Made by a program: the position numbers and the translations under genes. A model generated the notes under the pieces. The model searched no databases. It was not told the origin of the DNA and saw only the letters and a list, made by a program, of their open reading frames with translations. Positions 40,443-49,568 of a stretch of 64,000 nt of DNA are shown here, piece after piece (position 1 is the first letter of the stretch; every line of letters starts with the position of its first letter). The DNA is from Deltaproteobacteria bacterium (GTDB lineage: Bacteria; Desulfobacterota; DSM-4660; Desulfatiglandales; HGW-15): the NCBI GenBank assembly GCA_020060215.1, contig JAGVAP010000082.1, positions 124,001 through 188,000 on the forward strand. Direction: 5' to 3'.

Positions 40443-41468
40443 GTGTTGAACCTCTTTGCACTCACCTCCGATGAGCTCGCCGGCGCAATGAAGGAACGCT
40501 ACGGCAAAGGGATGCATCATGCATCGGCGATCTACCGGGAGATCTTCAAGGGAGGAAACACCGCTCTTGCGGGTGTGGTCGAACTCTCCCGCTCGCCCTC
40601 CCTCGCAGCACGGATCGGTGAAGACCTGCGCCTGCCTTCGTGCCGGATCATTGAAAAGCAGGAAGACGAGGGGGTGGTCAAATTCGCTGCTGCCCTTGCG
40701 GACGGCCAGGTCATCGAATCGGTCGTCATCCCCGCGAAAGGACGCACCACCCTCTGCGTTTCATCGCAGGTGGGGTGCAGGATGGGTTGCAGGTTCTGCG
40801 CAACGGGCGGTATGGGGTTTTTGCGAGATCTCGCTGCAGAGGAGATGGTCTGGCAGGTCTATGCAGCCCGTTTTCTGCTGAGGGCCCGGATCGATCGCAT
40901 CGTCTTCATGGGCATGGGGGAGCCGTTGGACAACCTCGACCATGTCGCGCAGGCCATACGCGTGATGAACGATCAGCGCGGGTTCGACATAGCGCTGAGC
41001 CGCATCACCGTTTCGACCTCGGGGCATGCGGACGGCATACGAAATCTTGCGGCCTTGAATCTCCGGAGGCTGCGGCTGGCGGTCTCGCTCAACGCAGCCC
41101 GGGACGAGCTGCGGAGCCGGTTGATGCCGATCAACGACAGGTATCCCCTTGCAGAACTCAAGAAGGAATTGATCTCGTTTCCGCCGGGCAGGGACGGCGT
41201 CATCTTCATCGAGTACGTTTTGCTCCAAGGGATCAACGATGACAGAGAAGACGCGAGGGAGCTCGCATGCTACCTGCAAGGGATTCCCGTGCGGGTGAAC
41301 GTGATTGCCTTCAACCGGGCCGGCTCGGCGGTGTTTGCTCCCCCCGATCCCTCGAAGGTGCACGCATTCTGCGGATGGCTTGCCGATGAGGGGCTTTTTG
41401 TGAGGCTGCGCCGGCCGAGGGGAAAACAGATCATGGCCGCCTGCGGGCAGCTGGGAGCGAAGAGGTAA
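40443..41468 (+). CDS. rlmN: 23S rRNA/tRNA adenine C2-methyltransferase RlmN
   Basis: A radical SAM methylase of about 341 residues that methylates A2503 of 23S rRNA and A37 of tRNAs. GTG 40443 follows GGAGGA by six bases; the frame upstream of that is spacer. The cluster motif CRMGCRFC (CxxxCxxC) is preceded by the usual QVG; FMGMGEPLDN, SRITVSTSG, LAVSLNA and EYVLLQGIND are all RlmN blocks, and the C-terminal methyl-carrying cysteine is in MAACGQL. All catalytic residues are intact. Confidence 0.95.
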   Translation: MLNLFALTSDELAGAMKERYGKGMHHASAIYREIFKGGNTALAGVVELSRSPSLAARIGEDLRLPSCRIIEKQEDEGVVKFAAALADGQVIESVVIPAKGRTTLCVSSQVGCRMGCRFCATGGMGFLRDLAAEEMVWQVYAARFLLRARIDRIVFMGMGEPLDNLDHVAQAIRVMNDQRGFDIALSRITVSTSGHADGIRNLAALNLRRLRLAVSLNAARDELRSRLMPINDRYPLAELKKELISFPPGRDGVIFIEYVLLQGINDDREDARELACYLQGIPVRVNVIAFNRAGSAVFAPPDPSKVHAFCGWLADEGLFVRLRRPRGKQIMAACGQLGAKR

Positions 41469-41471
41469 GTT

Positions 41472-41575
41472 GAACCGCAACGACGCAAAGGACGCAAAGA
41501 AGAACGCAAGGAGTTGTTTTTCCACCTTCCGGAGAAAAGCACCGGCAGGTGAAGAAACGCGTCTTCGCGGTTAAA
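41472..41575. repeat. Repeat family B' (CGCAAAG type) copy
   Basis: GAACCGCAACGACGCAAAGG at 41472-41491 and CGCGTCTTCGCGGTTAAAG at 41557-41575 face each other. The right arm overlaps the stop of the leftward acetyltransferase gene. Confidence 0.6.
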
Positions 41576-42080
41576 GCTTCTTGGGCTCAGGGGAGGGGAA
41601 CCGAAAGACCATGGTCCTCTCGTAGTCGTCCAAGTCAATGTACTCGAACCCCAATTTCCGATAAAGCCGGATCGCGACGAAATTGGTGACAGCCACCGTC
41701 AGCCAGACCGATTTGGACGCCAGCGACTCCGCCCGCTTCAGGGTGGCTCTCGACAACTGGGTCCCGATGCCGACATTGCGGAAATCCTGGTGCACGAAGA
41801 TCAGGAATTCCGAGGAGTCTCCCCTGCGATCGGGGATGAGTGCAGCGTGTCCGATGACCCTCCGGTCCCTTGTGGCCACGACGTTTTCCCCTATCTCCAG
41901 GAGGCCCCTCACCCACCCGGTGCAGACCGCGTCATCAGCGGGCGGCAAACCCAGCGACGCGGGCCTGGGCGCAAAGATCGCATACATGTCCATAAGGGGG
42001 CTGAGATCATCGCGTCCGCAGCGGCAGGCCTCGAATGCCTTTCCAAGCTTGTCGGCGAGTACAACGGGACCGCGTTCCAT
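41571..42080 (-). CDS. GNAT-family N-acetyltransferase
   Basis: A 169-residue GNAT. The acetyl-CoA loop is in IFVHQDFRNVGIGTQLSRAT (about residues 98-117, the Q/RxxGxG/A motif as RNVGIG), and the C-terminal VAVTNFVAIRLYRKLGFEYID follows the fold. Substrate unknown. It is a single leftward gene with its 3' end formed within repeat B'. The N-terminal 30 residues are extra to the core. Confidence 0.85.
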   Translation of the reverse strand: MERGPVVLADKLGKAFEACRCGRDDLSPLMDMYAIFAPRPASLGLPPADDAVCTGWVRGLLEIGENVVATRDRRVIGHAALIPDRRGDSSEFLIFVHQDFRNVGIGTQLSRATLKRAESLASKSVWLTVAVTNFVAIRLYRKLGFEYIDLDDYERTMVFRFPSPEPKKL

Positions 42081-42190
42081 GAACTTCTAACTCCAGAAGA
42101 GAGAGTCTAGCCCGCAAAGGGCGCAGAGGACGAAAAGGACCAGCGTCCTCATCGTACTCTGCAATTCTCGTTCTTCTCTTCTTCCCCCCG

Positions 42191-43171
42191 TCATTCCACA
42201 GGCACAGGGACGCTCGACAGCATCTCCTCTATGATCTGCTCCACCGAACGGCCCTTGAGGACCGCTTCGGTCCTAACGATGGTGCGATGGGATAGGACAG
42301 GTGCTGCGAGTCCCTTCACATCGTCCGGAAGCACATAACCCCTGCCCTGCATCGCCGCAAACGCCTGGGAGGCTGCTTGAAGGCCCAGGGCCGCGCGGGT
42401 GCTGGCGCCCAGTTTCATTTCAGGATGCTCTCGTGTGGCCCTTGTCACGGCCACGATGTATTCTCGAACGGATTTCTCGACATAGACGCTCCTGCAGATG
42501 CGCTGGAGTTCGAGGAGGTCCCGTGAACCCAGCACGCAGGGGAGGTCGTCCAGCGGACTCGCCTGCTGGAACCTCGAGAGCACGGAGGCTTCCTCCTCGG
42601 GAGAAGGATAGCCGAGCCGGATCTTGAGCAGAAAGCGGTCGAGCTGGGCTTCGGGAAGGGGAAAGGTGCCTTCCAGCTCAATCGGATTCTGGGTGGCGAG
42701 CACCATGAACGGCCTTGGGAGGGATACGGTTTCGAGGTCGACCGTCACCTGCTGTTCCTGCATGCACTCGAGCAGGCAGGACTGGGTCCTCGGCATGGCA
42801 CGATTGATTTCGTCCACGAGCACGATGTTGGACACGATCGGACCCCTGCGAAATTCGAACTCCGACGTCTTCTGATTGAAATAGCTGATCCCGACGACAT
42901 CGGAAGGCAGGAGATCCGTGGTGCACTGGATCCTATGGAAGGCGCAGTCCAGGGACTTCGCCGCGGCCTTGGCCAGCAGCGTCTTCCCGACACCCGGTAC
43001 ATCCTCGATCAGGACATGGCCTTCGGTGAGAAGGGAGACAAAGATCAGTTCGATGATCCTCTGCTTGCCGACGATCACCTTCCCCACGTTCTCGAGGAAC
43101 GCCTCGGAGGCTTCTTTGGTGCGGGACACATCCGCTCCCTTGTCTCGATCCTTTTCCATAAGCGGGCTCAT
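42191..43171 (-). CDS. MoxR-type AAA ATPase
   Basis: A 326-residue AAA+ chaperone. Walker A is GVGKTLLA, with the IEDVPG block before it; Walker B is VLVDEINRAMPRTQ; the sensor segment ATQNPIELEGTFPLPEAQLDRF is characteristic of MoxR. ATG 43171 follows GGGGA. It heads no fused metal-binding domain. Downstream in order come DUF4129 and, upstream in genome terms, DUF58 proteins: this moxR-DUF58-transglutaminase-like arrangement is a known but poorly understood envelope/maturation cluster. Confidence 0.9.
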   Translation of the reverse strand: MSPLMEKDRDKGADVSRTKEASEAFLENVGKVIVGKQRIIELIFVSLLTEGHVLIEDVPGVGKTLLAKAAAKSLDCAFHRIQCTTDLLPSDVVGISYFNQKTSEFEFRRGPIVSNIVLVDEINRAMPRTQSCLLECMQEQQVTVDLETVSLPRPFMVLATQNPIELEGTFPLPEAQLDRFLLKIRLGYPSPEEEASVLSRFQQASPLDDLPCVLGSRDLLELQRICRSVYVEKSVREYIVAVTRATREHPEMKLGASTRAALGLQAASQAFAAMQGRGYVLPDDVKGLAAPVLSHRTIVRTEAVLKGRSVEQIIEEMLSSVPVPVE

Positions 43172-43214
43172 TTTCGTTTTCCCCAAAGCTCGGACACAGA
43201 ACGAACTCATTATA

Positions 43215-43342
43215 AACCGCAAAGGCAAAAAGGAGGCAAAGAAGAACGCCAGGATTCGGGGTTTTCTTCTGCCGGTGTTCCTCCCGCAGAAAAAGAGACC
43301 AAATATCCTACCCTTGCGGACTTCGCGTCTTTGCGGTTCGCA
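43215..43342. repeat. Repeat family B' copy overlapping the DUF4129 gene 3' end
   Basis: AACCGCAAAGGCAAAAAGGA (43215-43234) and the arm 43314-43342 (TTGCGGACTTCGCGTCTTTG to GCGGTTCGC). The right arm encodes the last ten residues of the leftward DUF4129 protein (RTAKTRSPQG). Confidence 0.65.
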
Positions 43343-44750
43343 GATTCTTCGTCTTCACCCTTTTCCAGCTCTCCCGGATCATCTCAAGCCTCTCCGGTGC
43401 TGCTGGGACCGGGCCGTAGCGCTCCTCGATGTAGCCGGAGGTGATCAGGGAAAATTCACCGGAACCAGCCGGCATTCTCTTCAGGAGGACATCGAGGTAC
43501 TCTCCCGGGGTTTGCGCCCTTTGCCGACCGCATCCTTTTCGGGCCGACCAGCGCAGGAGTTGCCGATAAACGGACCGGGCCGAGACCGGGTCCGGCGCCA
43601 GGGCCTTCCGAATCCTCTTGATCCCGAACAGTCCGAGGAGCAGGGAAAAGAACCGATCCATCCCCCTCACCAGTGACTTCATCAGGGCGTAAAGGTCTTC
43701 CCTGAATGCGCCGGAGAGGGTCTCGATCTCCGCCCCGTTCGGATTGGACATCCTTTGAAGCAGCCACTTTACAAGCGCCGATGAAAGGCTCCAGAGGGCG
43801 GCGAGGAAGAGCACGATCCAGATCGCGGAGACGATCATGGCCGCGATGCTGCGAACGCTCTCCGGGATCCGCAGGACCTTGGCGATGAAGCTGGGGTCCC
43901 TTTCCATGCCGGCTGGCGGCGCAACCATTTCGATCTTCGGGGGTTCGGGATTGGGGAGGATGGATGCCAGGAAGGCGAAGATCTTCGCGATCAGTCTGCC
44001 CACCAGTCTTGCGGCTGCTTCCGCAAGCGCCAGGAGCTGATTCAGGAGCTCGGGCTTCAGCAGGGAGGCGGCCAGAAGTCCCGCAGCGAGGACGATGCAG
44101 ACCACGCCGATCACCACGCTGATCCAGCCCCAGTTCCGCCTCTTCGAGGCCCGTCCTGAATCGATGCGAAGAAGGCCGGCCGGCAAACCGGTCAATGCAA
44201 AGAGAAAGAAGACGAAGGTGAGCGGGACCAGACCATCCACGTTCAGCTTCCACTGCGCATCCAGAAAAAAGACGACCAGCAGCATGAATGTCCCGAACTG
44301 GAACTCGCTGAGGAGGGTGGCGCCGTCGCCGCTCAAGCGGGCAAGGCGCATTCCGCACCCCCAGAGGAGGGCGGACCCCCCCATGGCCAGGAACTCGGGG
44401 GAGGGGAAAGAACCCAGTGCAAAGACCCTCGGCAGCAGGGAACGGATCCAGAACGGGTCAAGAAGCCCCGAGTCGCCGGCCGCGCTGGATCCTGCAAAGA
44501 AGATCGCCGCAATCACCCATATGACCCAGCTGAGGGATTGTCGGACGATGGTCTTTCCACGAGGGGCGAGGAGGAACCGGTGGAGCCCGTAAGCGAGTGG
44601 ATAGAAGACGAGGACCGCCGGGAGACTCAGGCCCGGTCCATGCGCCCGGGTCTCGACGACGGCCAGAAGAGCGTATAGCCAGCAGACCTCCATGCCGGCA
44701 ACGGACAGGATCCGAAAGGGGCTATGATCTCGCACAATCGTGGTATGCAC
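43308..44750 (-). CDS. Membrane protein with DUF4129-like C-terminus
   Basis: A 480-residue membrane protein. About six helices fall in the first 235 residues (for example VCWLYALLAVVETRAHGPGLSLP and VIGVVCIVLAAGLLAASLL), a further pair lies near 310, and a cytoplasmic C-terminal domain (SARSVYRQLLRWSARKGCGRQRAQTPGEYLDVL) matches the DUF4129 pattern found in transglutaminase-associated membrane proteins. The core transglutaminase domain is absent. It follows the DUF58 gene by three bases and lies upstream of moxR. The final ten residues are repeat-derived. Confidence 0.7.
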   Translation of the reverse strand: MHTTIVRDHSPFRILSVAGMEVCWLYALLAVVETRAHGPGLSLPAVLVFYPLAYGLHRFLLAPRGKTIVRQSLSWVIWVIAAIFFAGSSAAGDSGLLDPFWIRSLLPRVFALGSFPSPEFLAMGGSALLWGCGMRLARLSGDGATLLSEFQFGTFMLLVVFFLDAQWKLNVDGLVPLTFVFFLFALTGLPAGLLRIDSGRASKRRNWGWISVVIGVVCIVLAAGLLAASLLKPELLNQLLALAEAAARLVGRLIAKIFAFLASILPNPEPPKIEMVAPPAGMERDPSFIAKVLRIPESVRSIAAMIVSAIWIVLFLAALWSLSSALVKWLLQRMSNPNGAEIETLSGAFREDLYALMKSLVRGMDRFFSLLLGLFGIKRIRKALAPDPVSARSVYRQLLRWSARKGCGRQRAQTPGEYLDVLLKRMPAGSGEFSLITSGYIEERYGPVPAAPERLEMIRESWKRVKTKNLRTAKTRSPQG

Positions 44751-44753
44751 GGC

Positions 44754-46022
44754 TCAGATCCTCCGCAGGTCTTCGGGGGTCCTGATGTGCTTCCAACCGA
44801 TTCCGTCTTCCACGGTCCCCATCTCCTGTCGGCCGAACAGGAGCACAAACGGGTTGCAGCCCGAGCTCTTCAGGGTCATGACAAGCCTGGAGAGGGATGC
44901 CGGCGGCCTTCCATAGAGCAGGACCAGGGTGGTGCCCGCCGCAAGGTGCTGCCTCTCCCGCTCCAGGAACTGTTCAAAGGGCTCTCCGCAGGAAGCCGTG
45001 ACCTTGGCCAGTCCCTCCATCAGCAGGGGGAGCTGTTCACGACTCCCTGAAGGCGGAAGGGTTAATGGGTGGTTCGAGTCCGCGCAACGGGTGTTCACGA
45101 AGAGGCCTACAGGAGACGAGCGAGAAGCGAGGAAGCGCGCCACGGATGCGGCACCACTGATCGCCAGCTCGAACTCTTCTTCGGGCGGCGGATTCGGTCC
45201 CAGGAAGCTCTCCACACAAAGAAAGAGCGCTGCCTTGAAGCTGGTGGTGGCCTCGAAGGTCTTCACCTGAAGCCTCCTGGAACGGGCGCTTGCCTTCCAA
45301 TGGATTCGCCGGAGGCTGTCGCCCGGCCGGTAGTCACGCAATCCGACCGGCCGTGAAGGGTCCTGGATGATGCGTCGCCTGATCGGGTATTCCCCCATGG
45401 GTTGAAGGGAGGGGATGCCTATCCTTTCCACCGGGTAGAGGGCCGGGTAGACGATGATCCGATCCCGGCCGGCGACGGGCATGGTCCGTGAATAAAAGCC
45501 GAATACATCCCCGGAGGTAACCCGCATGGGGCCGATGGTGTAGTATCCGCGCCTCTTGCAGTCCAGCCGAAATTTCCAGTGCATGCTCCTGTACCAGAGC
45601 AGGGATCCCTCATGCTGAAGAAGGCCGTGCCCCGGCCATCCGGAGCGCTTGAGCGGCAATCCCCCGGATATCCCCAGCGGAAGGTCGTTTTCGATCTGGA
45701 ACCAGGGGAGGGGGAGCGGCTTTCGGTTGGTGATCCTGATGCCGACATCTGCGGATTCACCGGGAAAAAATCTCTCCTCCTTGAGCGAACGCCGGCAGGT
45801 TACCCCTTTCAGGGAGAGACGGCTCCAGGCCTTTGCGAGGAGCGCGGCGGAGAGGAAGAGGCTGGAAAGCATGACCACAGGGGCCTGACCGGCCCACGCA
45901 GAAACGAGGAGGATGGACAGCAGAGCGGCCAGCCCCGGTTTTTGAAGAAGGTACCCGGCTGCCCTGGATGAGACGGGCTCGTGCTCACGATTGTCCGATG
46001 GTGGATCGACGGTTCTTGACAT
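44754..46022 (-). CDS. DUF58-domain protein
   Basis: A 422-residue protein with two N-terminal helices (LAALLSILLVSAWAGQAPVVMLSSLFLSAALLA) and the DUF58 domain proper in its second half: GEYPIRRRIIQDPSRPVGLRDYRPGDSLRRIHWKASAR holds the invariant R-x-Y-x-x-G-D-x-x-R-x-I-x-W signature. The region beyond may be a von Willebrand-like fold. With moxR and DUF4129 it forms a conserved three-gene unit. The start is uncertain; ATG 46022 is placed ten bases after GGGGA, with ATG 46046 as the alternative. Confidence 0.8.
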   Translation of the reverse strand: MSRTVDPPSDNREHEPVSSRAAGYLLQKPGLAALLSILLVSAWAGQAPVVMLSSLFLSAALLAKAWSRLSLKGVTCRRSLKEERFFPGESADVGIRITNRKPLPLPWFQIENDLPLGISGGLPLKRSGWPGHGLLQHEGSLLWYRSMHWKFRLDCKRRGYYTIGPMRVTSGDVFGFYSRTMPVAGRDRIIVYPALYPVERIGIPSLQPMGEYPIRRRIIQDPSRPVGLRDYRPGDSLRRIHWKASARSRRLQVKTFEATTSFKAALFLCVESFLGPNPPPEEEFELAISGAASVARFLASRSSPVGLFVNTRCADSNHPLTLPPSGSREQLPLLMEGLAKVTASCGEPFEQFLERERQHLAAGTTLVLLYGRPPASLSRLVMTLKSSGCNPFVLLFGRQEMGTVEDGIGWKHIRTPEDLRRI

Positions 46023-46124
46023 GGGCATAAAGTCCCCGGCCGCCATCCGGACGCCGAGAAAATGCATAGCGCTGATCGACGTCCATATGCTGGCTCGCGC
46101 CCTCCCAGGGACCCTCGCAACCCG

Positions 46125-46586
46125 CTATTCCTCGAAGGAGATCTCGATCGTGAACTCCCCCTTCTCGGTCTGGAAAGGTATGGCAATGACAGGATAGGTG
46201 GTAAAATGGGACAGGCTGTGGTTCTTCCCCATGATGACCGTCGGGATAGCGGCTGAAAGTGAGAGGCCGTCCTCCTCGAGTTTCCTCCTGGCCTGCCCGG
46301 AGATCATGTTGCTGATCTCCCCAACCGCGTCCCTGATCTCCTCGTTCATTTCCTTCATGTCCTCGCCGAACATACCGGAGACGATGGCGAGAATGCAGGG
46401 TTCCGAGAAGCTGACGGATACGGTCCCCCTCATCTTGCCCGTGAGACCGATCACGCCCGTCACATCGCCCCTTGCTATCTTGTCTTTCTTGATGAAGGGT
46501 TTTCCCGCCTGGGTCGCGATGTGAGCCAGTGTGTCCAGAACATGCGTGGTCGCCTGAATGAAAGGATTGACGTATCGGACGTCCAT
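46125..46586 (-). CDS. cheX: CheX-like chemotaxis phosphatase domain protein
   Basis: A 153-residue CheC/CheX/FliY-type protein. ATG 46586 gives MDVRYVNPFIQATTHVLDTLA, the family opening. The phosphatase motif is in DAVGEISNMISGQARRKLEE (E and N three apart, about residues 90-110). Family members remove phosphate from CheY. No other chemotaxis gene is nearby, so its partner is unknown. The last quarter (THYPVIAIPFQ-like TTYPVIAIPFQTEKGEFTIEISFEE) closes the fold normally. Confidence 0.85.
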   Translation of the reverse strand: MDVRYVNPFIQATTHVLDTLAHIATQAGKPFIKKDKIARGDVTGVIGLTGKMRGTVSVSFSEPCILAIVSGMFGEDMKEMNEEIRDAVGEISNMISGQARRKLEEDGLSLSAAIPTVIMGKNHSLSHFTTYPVIAIPFQTEKGEFTIEISFEE

Positions 46587-46829
46587 TCTCTCTGTTTCAA
46601 ACCTCCATGGGGTCGAAATTCTCAGAAGCGAGTGGAACAAGCGCAACCTGGTTCGCAGAATATTTAGTCCTTCTATGCCAGGAAATCAATAAGTTTTCTT
46701 TTGTCACTTCCGGTGGATGACACGGGTGACCGGGCGCGGTAGGTTCGACCGGATCTCAATCAAAGGCAGCCTCTCTGGTTCGGACTTTAACCCTTCCCTT
46801 GATCCTGTTATCCTGTCTAGGAAGAAACC

Positions 46830-48521
46830 ATGAAAGTCTTGCTCATTTACCCCTACTTTCTCGAAGAACGGATCGATGCCGAGGACATCGCCTCCCCTCC
46901 CATCGGCCTTTACTGGGTGGCCTCCCTGCTGAGAGAACACGGGTGCGACGTTTCGATCCTGAACCTGCACTCCGCGATGGACAAGGCCGAGGAGATCCGG
47001 GAGACCCTGGCCCGCGAGCGTCCTCAGGTCATAGGGTTTTCCATCCTTCATGCAAACCGCTGGGGCGGAATCGATATCGCAGCCATGGCCAAGGAGGTCG
47101 ACCCGAATGTAAAGATTGTGTTTGGAGGGCCCGGCGCCACCTTTCTCTGGCACCACCTGCTCACCCATTTCAAGGACGTGGACTATGTAGTGGTCGGGGA
47201 AGGGGAGTTCGCGTTCCTCGGGCTGGTGCAGGAACTCCAGAAAGATGAGCCGCAACTGCAGGGGATCGAGGGGATCGCCTTCAGGAAGGGGGACAAGGTC
47301 GTCAAGACCGGGGACCGCGAGCCCATTGCGGATCTGGACGTTCTGCCCATCCCCGCAAACCACTTTGTCTACCGCCATGTCGCCTCCTCCCGGGGCTGCC
47401 GTTGGAAGTGCCGCTTTTGCGGATCACCCGGACTCTGGAGCGGCAGGATACGGTATCGCTCCCCCGGCCACTTTGTGGACGAGCTGGAGCTGCTCCACCG
47501 CAAGGGGGTCCACTTCTTCTACTTCTCCGACGACACCTTGACCACCGACCGCGGCAGGATCATCGAGATCTGTCGCATGATCCTGGACCGGGGGTTCAGG
47601 ATCGAATGGAACGCCATCAGCAGGGTTGACTGTGTGGATGAGGAGGTCCTTTTCTGGATGAGAATGGCCGGTTGCATCCAGATCAGTTACGGGGTGGAAA
47701 GCGGCTCAGAGAAGATCAGGGCCGTCCTGAACAAGAGGATCAAGACCGCTCAGGTGAAGAAGGCCTTTGAGCTGACCAGGGCATACGGGATTCTGACCCG
47801 GGCCTACTTCATCTACGGTTCTCCCGGGGAGACGTGGGAGACCATCAAGGAGACGATCGACCTGGTCATGGAGATCAAGCCGCTGGCCGCAGTCTTCTAT
47901 ATCCTGGACCTCTTTCCCGGGACCGATCTCTATGCGCAGATCGCAGAGAGGGACCATCGGCTGACCGACGACCTATGGCTCAACCGGATCGAGGGGCTGC
48001 TATACCTTGAAACCGACCCCCGCCTCTCCGGAGAGCTGGTGCTCTCTTTCGGCAAGCGGCTCCGGACGGCCTTTTATGAAAATGTCCACGCCTTCGCCGA
48101 GTCCGTCTCTCTCGTGGATCGAAGGGAGCTCTACCCCAGACATGCGGACTTCTGCTCGAGACTCGCCATGACCTTCACCCATGGAGACTATGCCAGGAAC
48201 GAGTCGGTCAGGGACAAAGAGCGAGTGGCGGAAAAGCTCTTCCGAAAGGGACTGGATTATGGACCCGATGAGCGGGGTTTTCTGGGCCTGTCGATCCTGA
48301 ACCAGAAAAGGGGGGACCACAGGGAGGTGGTCGGGATCCTGCAGCGGGGCGTGTCCGAGTTCCCCTTCAGCGAACCCCTTCACGTCTGCCTGGGGATCAG
48401 CTACATGGCCCTGGGTGAATACGAGAAGGCCCTGTCCTGCTTCTCAAGATTTCCGGAATCAGAACGGACCAGGGGCTATATCGAACTCTGCCGAAAGGGC
48501 TCCACCCGCTCGACAGGCTGA
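46830..48521 (+). CDS. B12-binding radical SAM protein with C-terminal TPR-like region
   Basis: A 563-residue protein. Residues 1-140 form a cobalamin-binding-like domain (MKVLLIYPYFLEERIDAEDI, VVGEGEFAFLGL). The radical SAM core holds SSRGCRWKCRFCGSP (CxxxCxxC, about 187-200), FSDDTLTTDRGRI, and ISYGVESGSEKI. It ends near 400; the remaining 160 residues are helical and TPR-like (KGLDYGPDERGFLGLSILNQKRGDHREVVGILQRGV, LGISYMALGEYEKALSCF). Substrate unknown. The 3' end overlaps a convergent membrane-protein gene by 46 bases. The leader has TCCTGTTATCCTGTC, a short repeat also found before the gene at 60152. Confidence 0.8.
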   Translation: MKVLLIYPYFLEERIDAEDIASPPIGLYWVASLLREHGCDVSILNLHSAMDKAEEIRETLARERPQVIGFSILHANRWGGIDIAAMAKEVDPNVKIVFGGPGATFLWHHLLTHFKDVDYVVVGEGEFAFLGLVQELQKDEPQLQGIEGIAFRKGDKVVKTGDREPIADLDVLPIPANHFVYRHVASSRGCRWKCRFCGSPGLWSGRIRYRSPGHFVDELELLHRKGVHFFYFSDDTLTTDRGRIIEICRMILDRGFRIEWNAISRVDCVDEEVLFWMRMAGCIQISYGVESGSEKIRAVLNKRIKTAQVKKAFELTRAYGILTRAYFIYGSPGETWETIKETIDLVMEIKPLAAVFYILDLFPGTDLYAQIAERDHRLTDDLWLNRIEGLLYLETDPRLSGELVLSFGKRLRTAFYENVHAFAESVSLVDRRELYPRHADFCSRLAMTFTHGDYARNESVRDKERVAEKLFRKGLDYGPDERGFLGLSILNQKRGDHREVVGILQRGVSEFPFSEPLHVCLGISYMALGEYEKALSCFSRFPESERTRGYIELCRKGSTRSTG

Positions 48522-48907
48522 TCCGGCTGCAGGCCGCTTGTTCCCTTTCTCGGCTGCTGGAGGAAAAGGGCCAGGATCCTGGTCCTCTCGGTATACGCTA
48601 CATAAAGCAGGATCAGGAACTGGGATCCGCAGATCACACACTCCAGCAAAAAGAACTGTCCCGGTGTCTGTGCCAACAGGAGTACGGGAGTGAGCAGCGC
48701 GGACAACCACAACATGAGGTGAAGGATGGCCAGTCTCCCCAGGCCCTCTCTGTCCCTTGCCAGATCGGCGATCTTCAGCACCGCGAGCACGAGCACCACA
48801 TCCGCACCGCTCCAGATGAAGGCCTGGACCTTGGAGGTGAGGAGATTGACCCCTGTGGTGAAGTTCGAGCCCAGCCAGAGGAACATCTGTTCAATGAGTA
48901 ACGTCAC
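48476..48907 (-). CDS. Small membrane protein, 143 aa
   Basis: No family recognised. Three or four membrane helices, including AFIWSGADVVLVLAVLKIADLA and LLTPVLLLAQTPGQFFLLECVICGSQFLILLYVAYT. The polar C-terminal tail is encoded opposite the end of the radical SAM gene (46-base convergent overlap), which suggests an extended reading frame. The start overlaps the next gene upstream by 17 bases, so the two membrane proteins are translated together and may form one complex. Confidence 0.5.
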   Translation of the reverse strand: MTLLIEQMFLWLGSNFTTGVNLLTSKVQAFIWSGADVVLVLAVLKIADLARDREGLGRLAILHLMLWLSALLTPVLLLAQTPGQFFLLECVICGSQFLILLYVAYTERTRILALFLQQPRKGTSGLQPDQPVERVEPFRQSSI

Positions 48908-49481
48908 CGCTTCTTGCTCCTTGTCTCAGCAGAGCATAGGTCTTCAGCCCGTAGACGGCCACTACCCATTCAAAGGCGATCCACAGGAGGCCGCATATCC
49001 GGACATAAAAGGCGGAGGCATGGTAGATCTCCAGGACCTGCATGCCGTGCTTCAGTGCGGTCTCGATCAGTGCGAACTGATACAGGGCAAACAAGAAGAA
49101 GAGCGGCCACAGGACCGTCGACACCCTTGTTCCTGCGAATCCGCCTGAACCGGATGGAAGGAGCCTGTAGATCCGGATGACATAGACCATGATGGTCCCC
49201 TCGAGCCCCACCCACAGGGTGCAGAAGAAGTTCCAGGTCCCCCACCGGTAAAGCTTCAGGTGGCGAGGGTCGGAGAGGAGGTCACGAGCGAGGGTCTCCC
49301 CGGCGAGGAGCCAAAGGGCCAGCAGGAAGAATCCTGCGGTGCAGAGCACGACCCAGACCCTCTGGCTGGAATCGCTCCCCTTCAACCTGCAGTAGCCCCA
49401 TCGCATGTAGAGGAAGATCGCGCCTTCCGCCAGGGTCCAGAAGAGGGCCATGATCTTGGCAAGCGGATACATGTTGATCAT
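48891..49481 (-). CDS. Membrane protein, 196 aa
   Basis: A protein of about five membrane helices (MALFWTLAEGAIFLYMRWGY, VWVVLCTAGFFLLALWLLAGETL, WNFFCTLWVGLEGTIMVYVI, VLWPLFFLFALYQFALIE, ICGLLWIAFEWVVAVYGL). I do not recognise its family. It precedes, with a 17-base overlap, the 143-residue membrane protein. There are no conserved charged pairs obviously suited to transport. Confidence 0.55.
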   Translation of the reverse strand: MINMYPLAKIMALFWTLAEGAIFLYMRWGYCRLKGSDSSQRVWVVLCTAGFFLLALWLLAGETLARDLLSDPRHLKLYRWGTWNFFCTLWVGLEGTIMVYVIRIYRLLPSGSGGFAGTRVSTVLWPLFFLFALYQFALIETALKHGMQVLEIYHASAFYVRICGLLWIAFEWVVAVYGLKTYALLRQGARSGDVTH

Positions 49482-49568
49482 TTATCATTTTTTATGAGCA
49501 TTGGTCATTGGAAAGATACAGGGCGGATCATTCAAGATCATCGGACGTCGGCCATTCGAAAAGCATGA

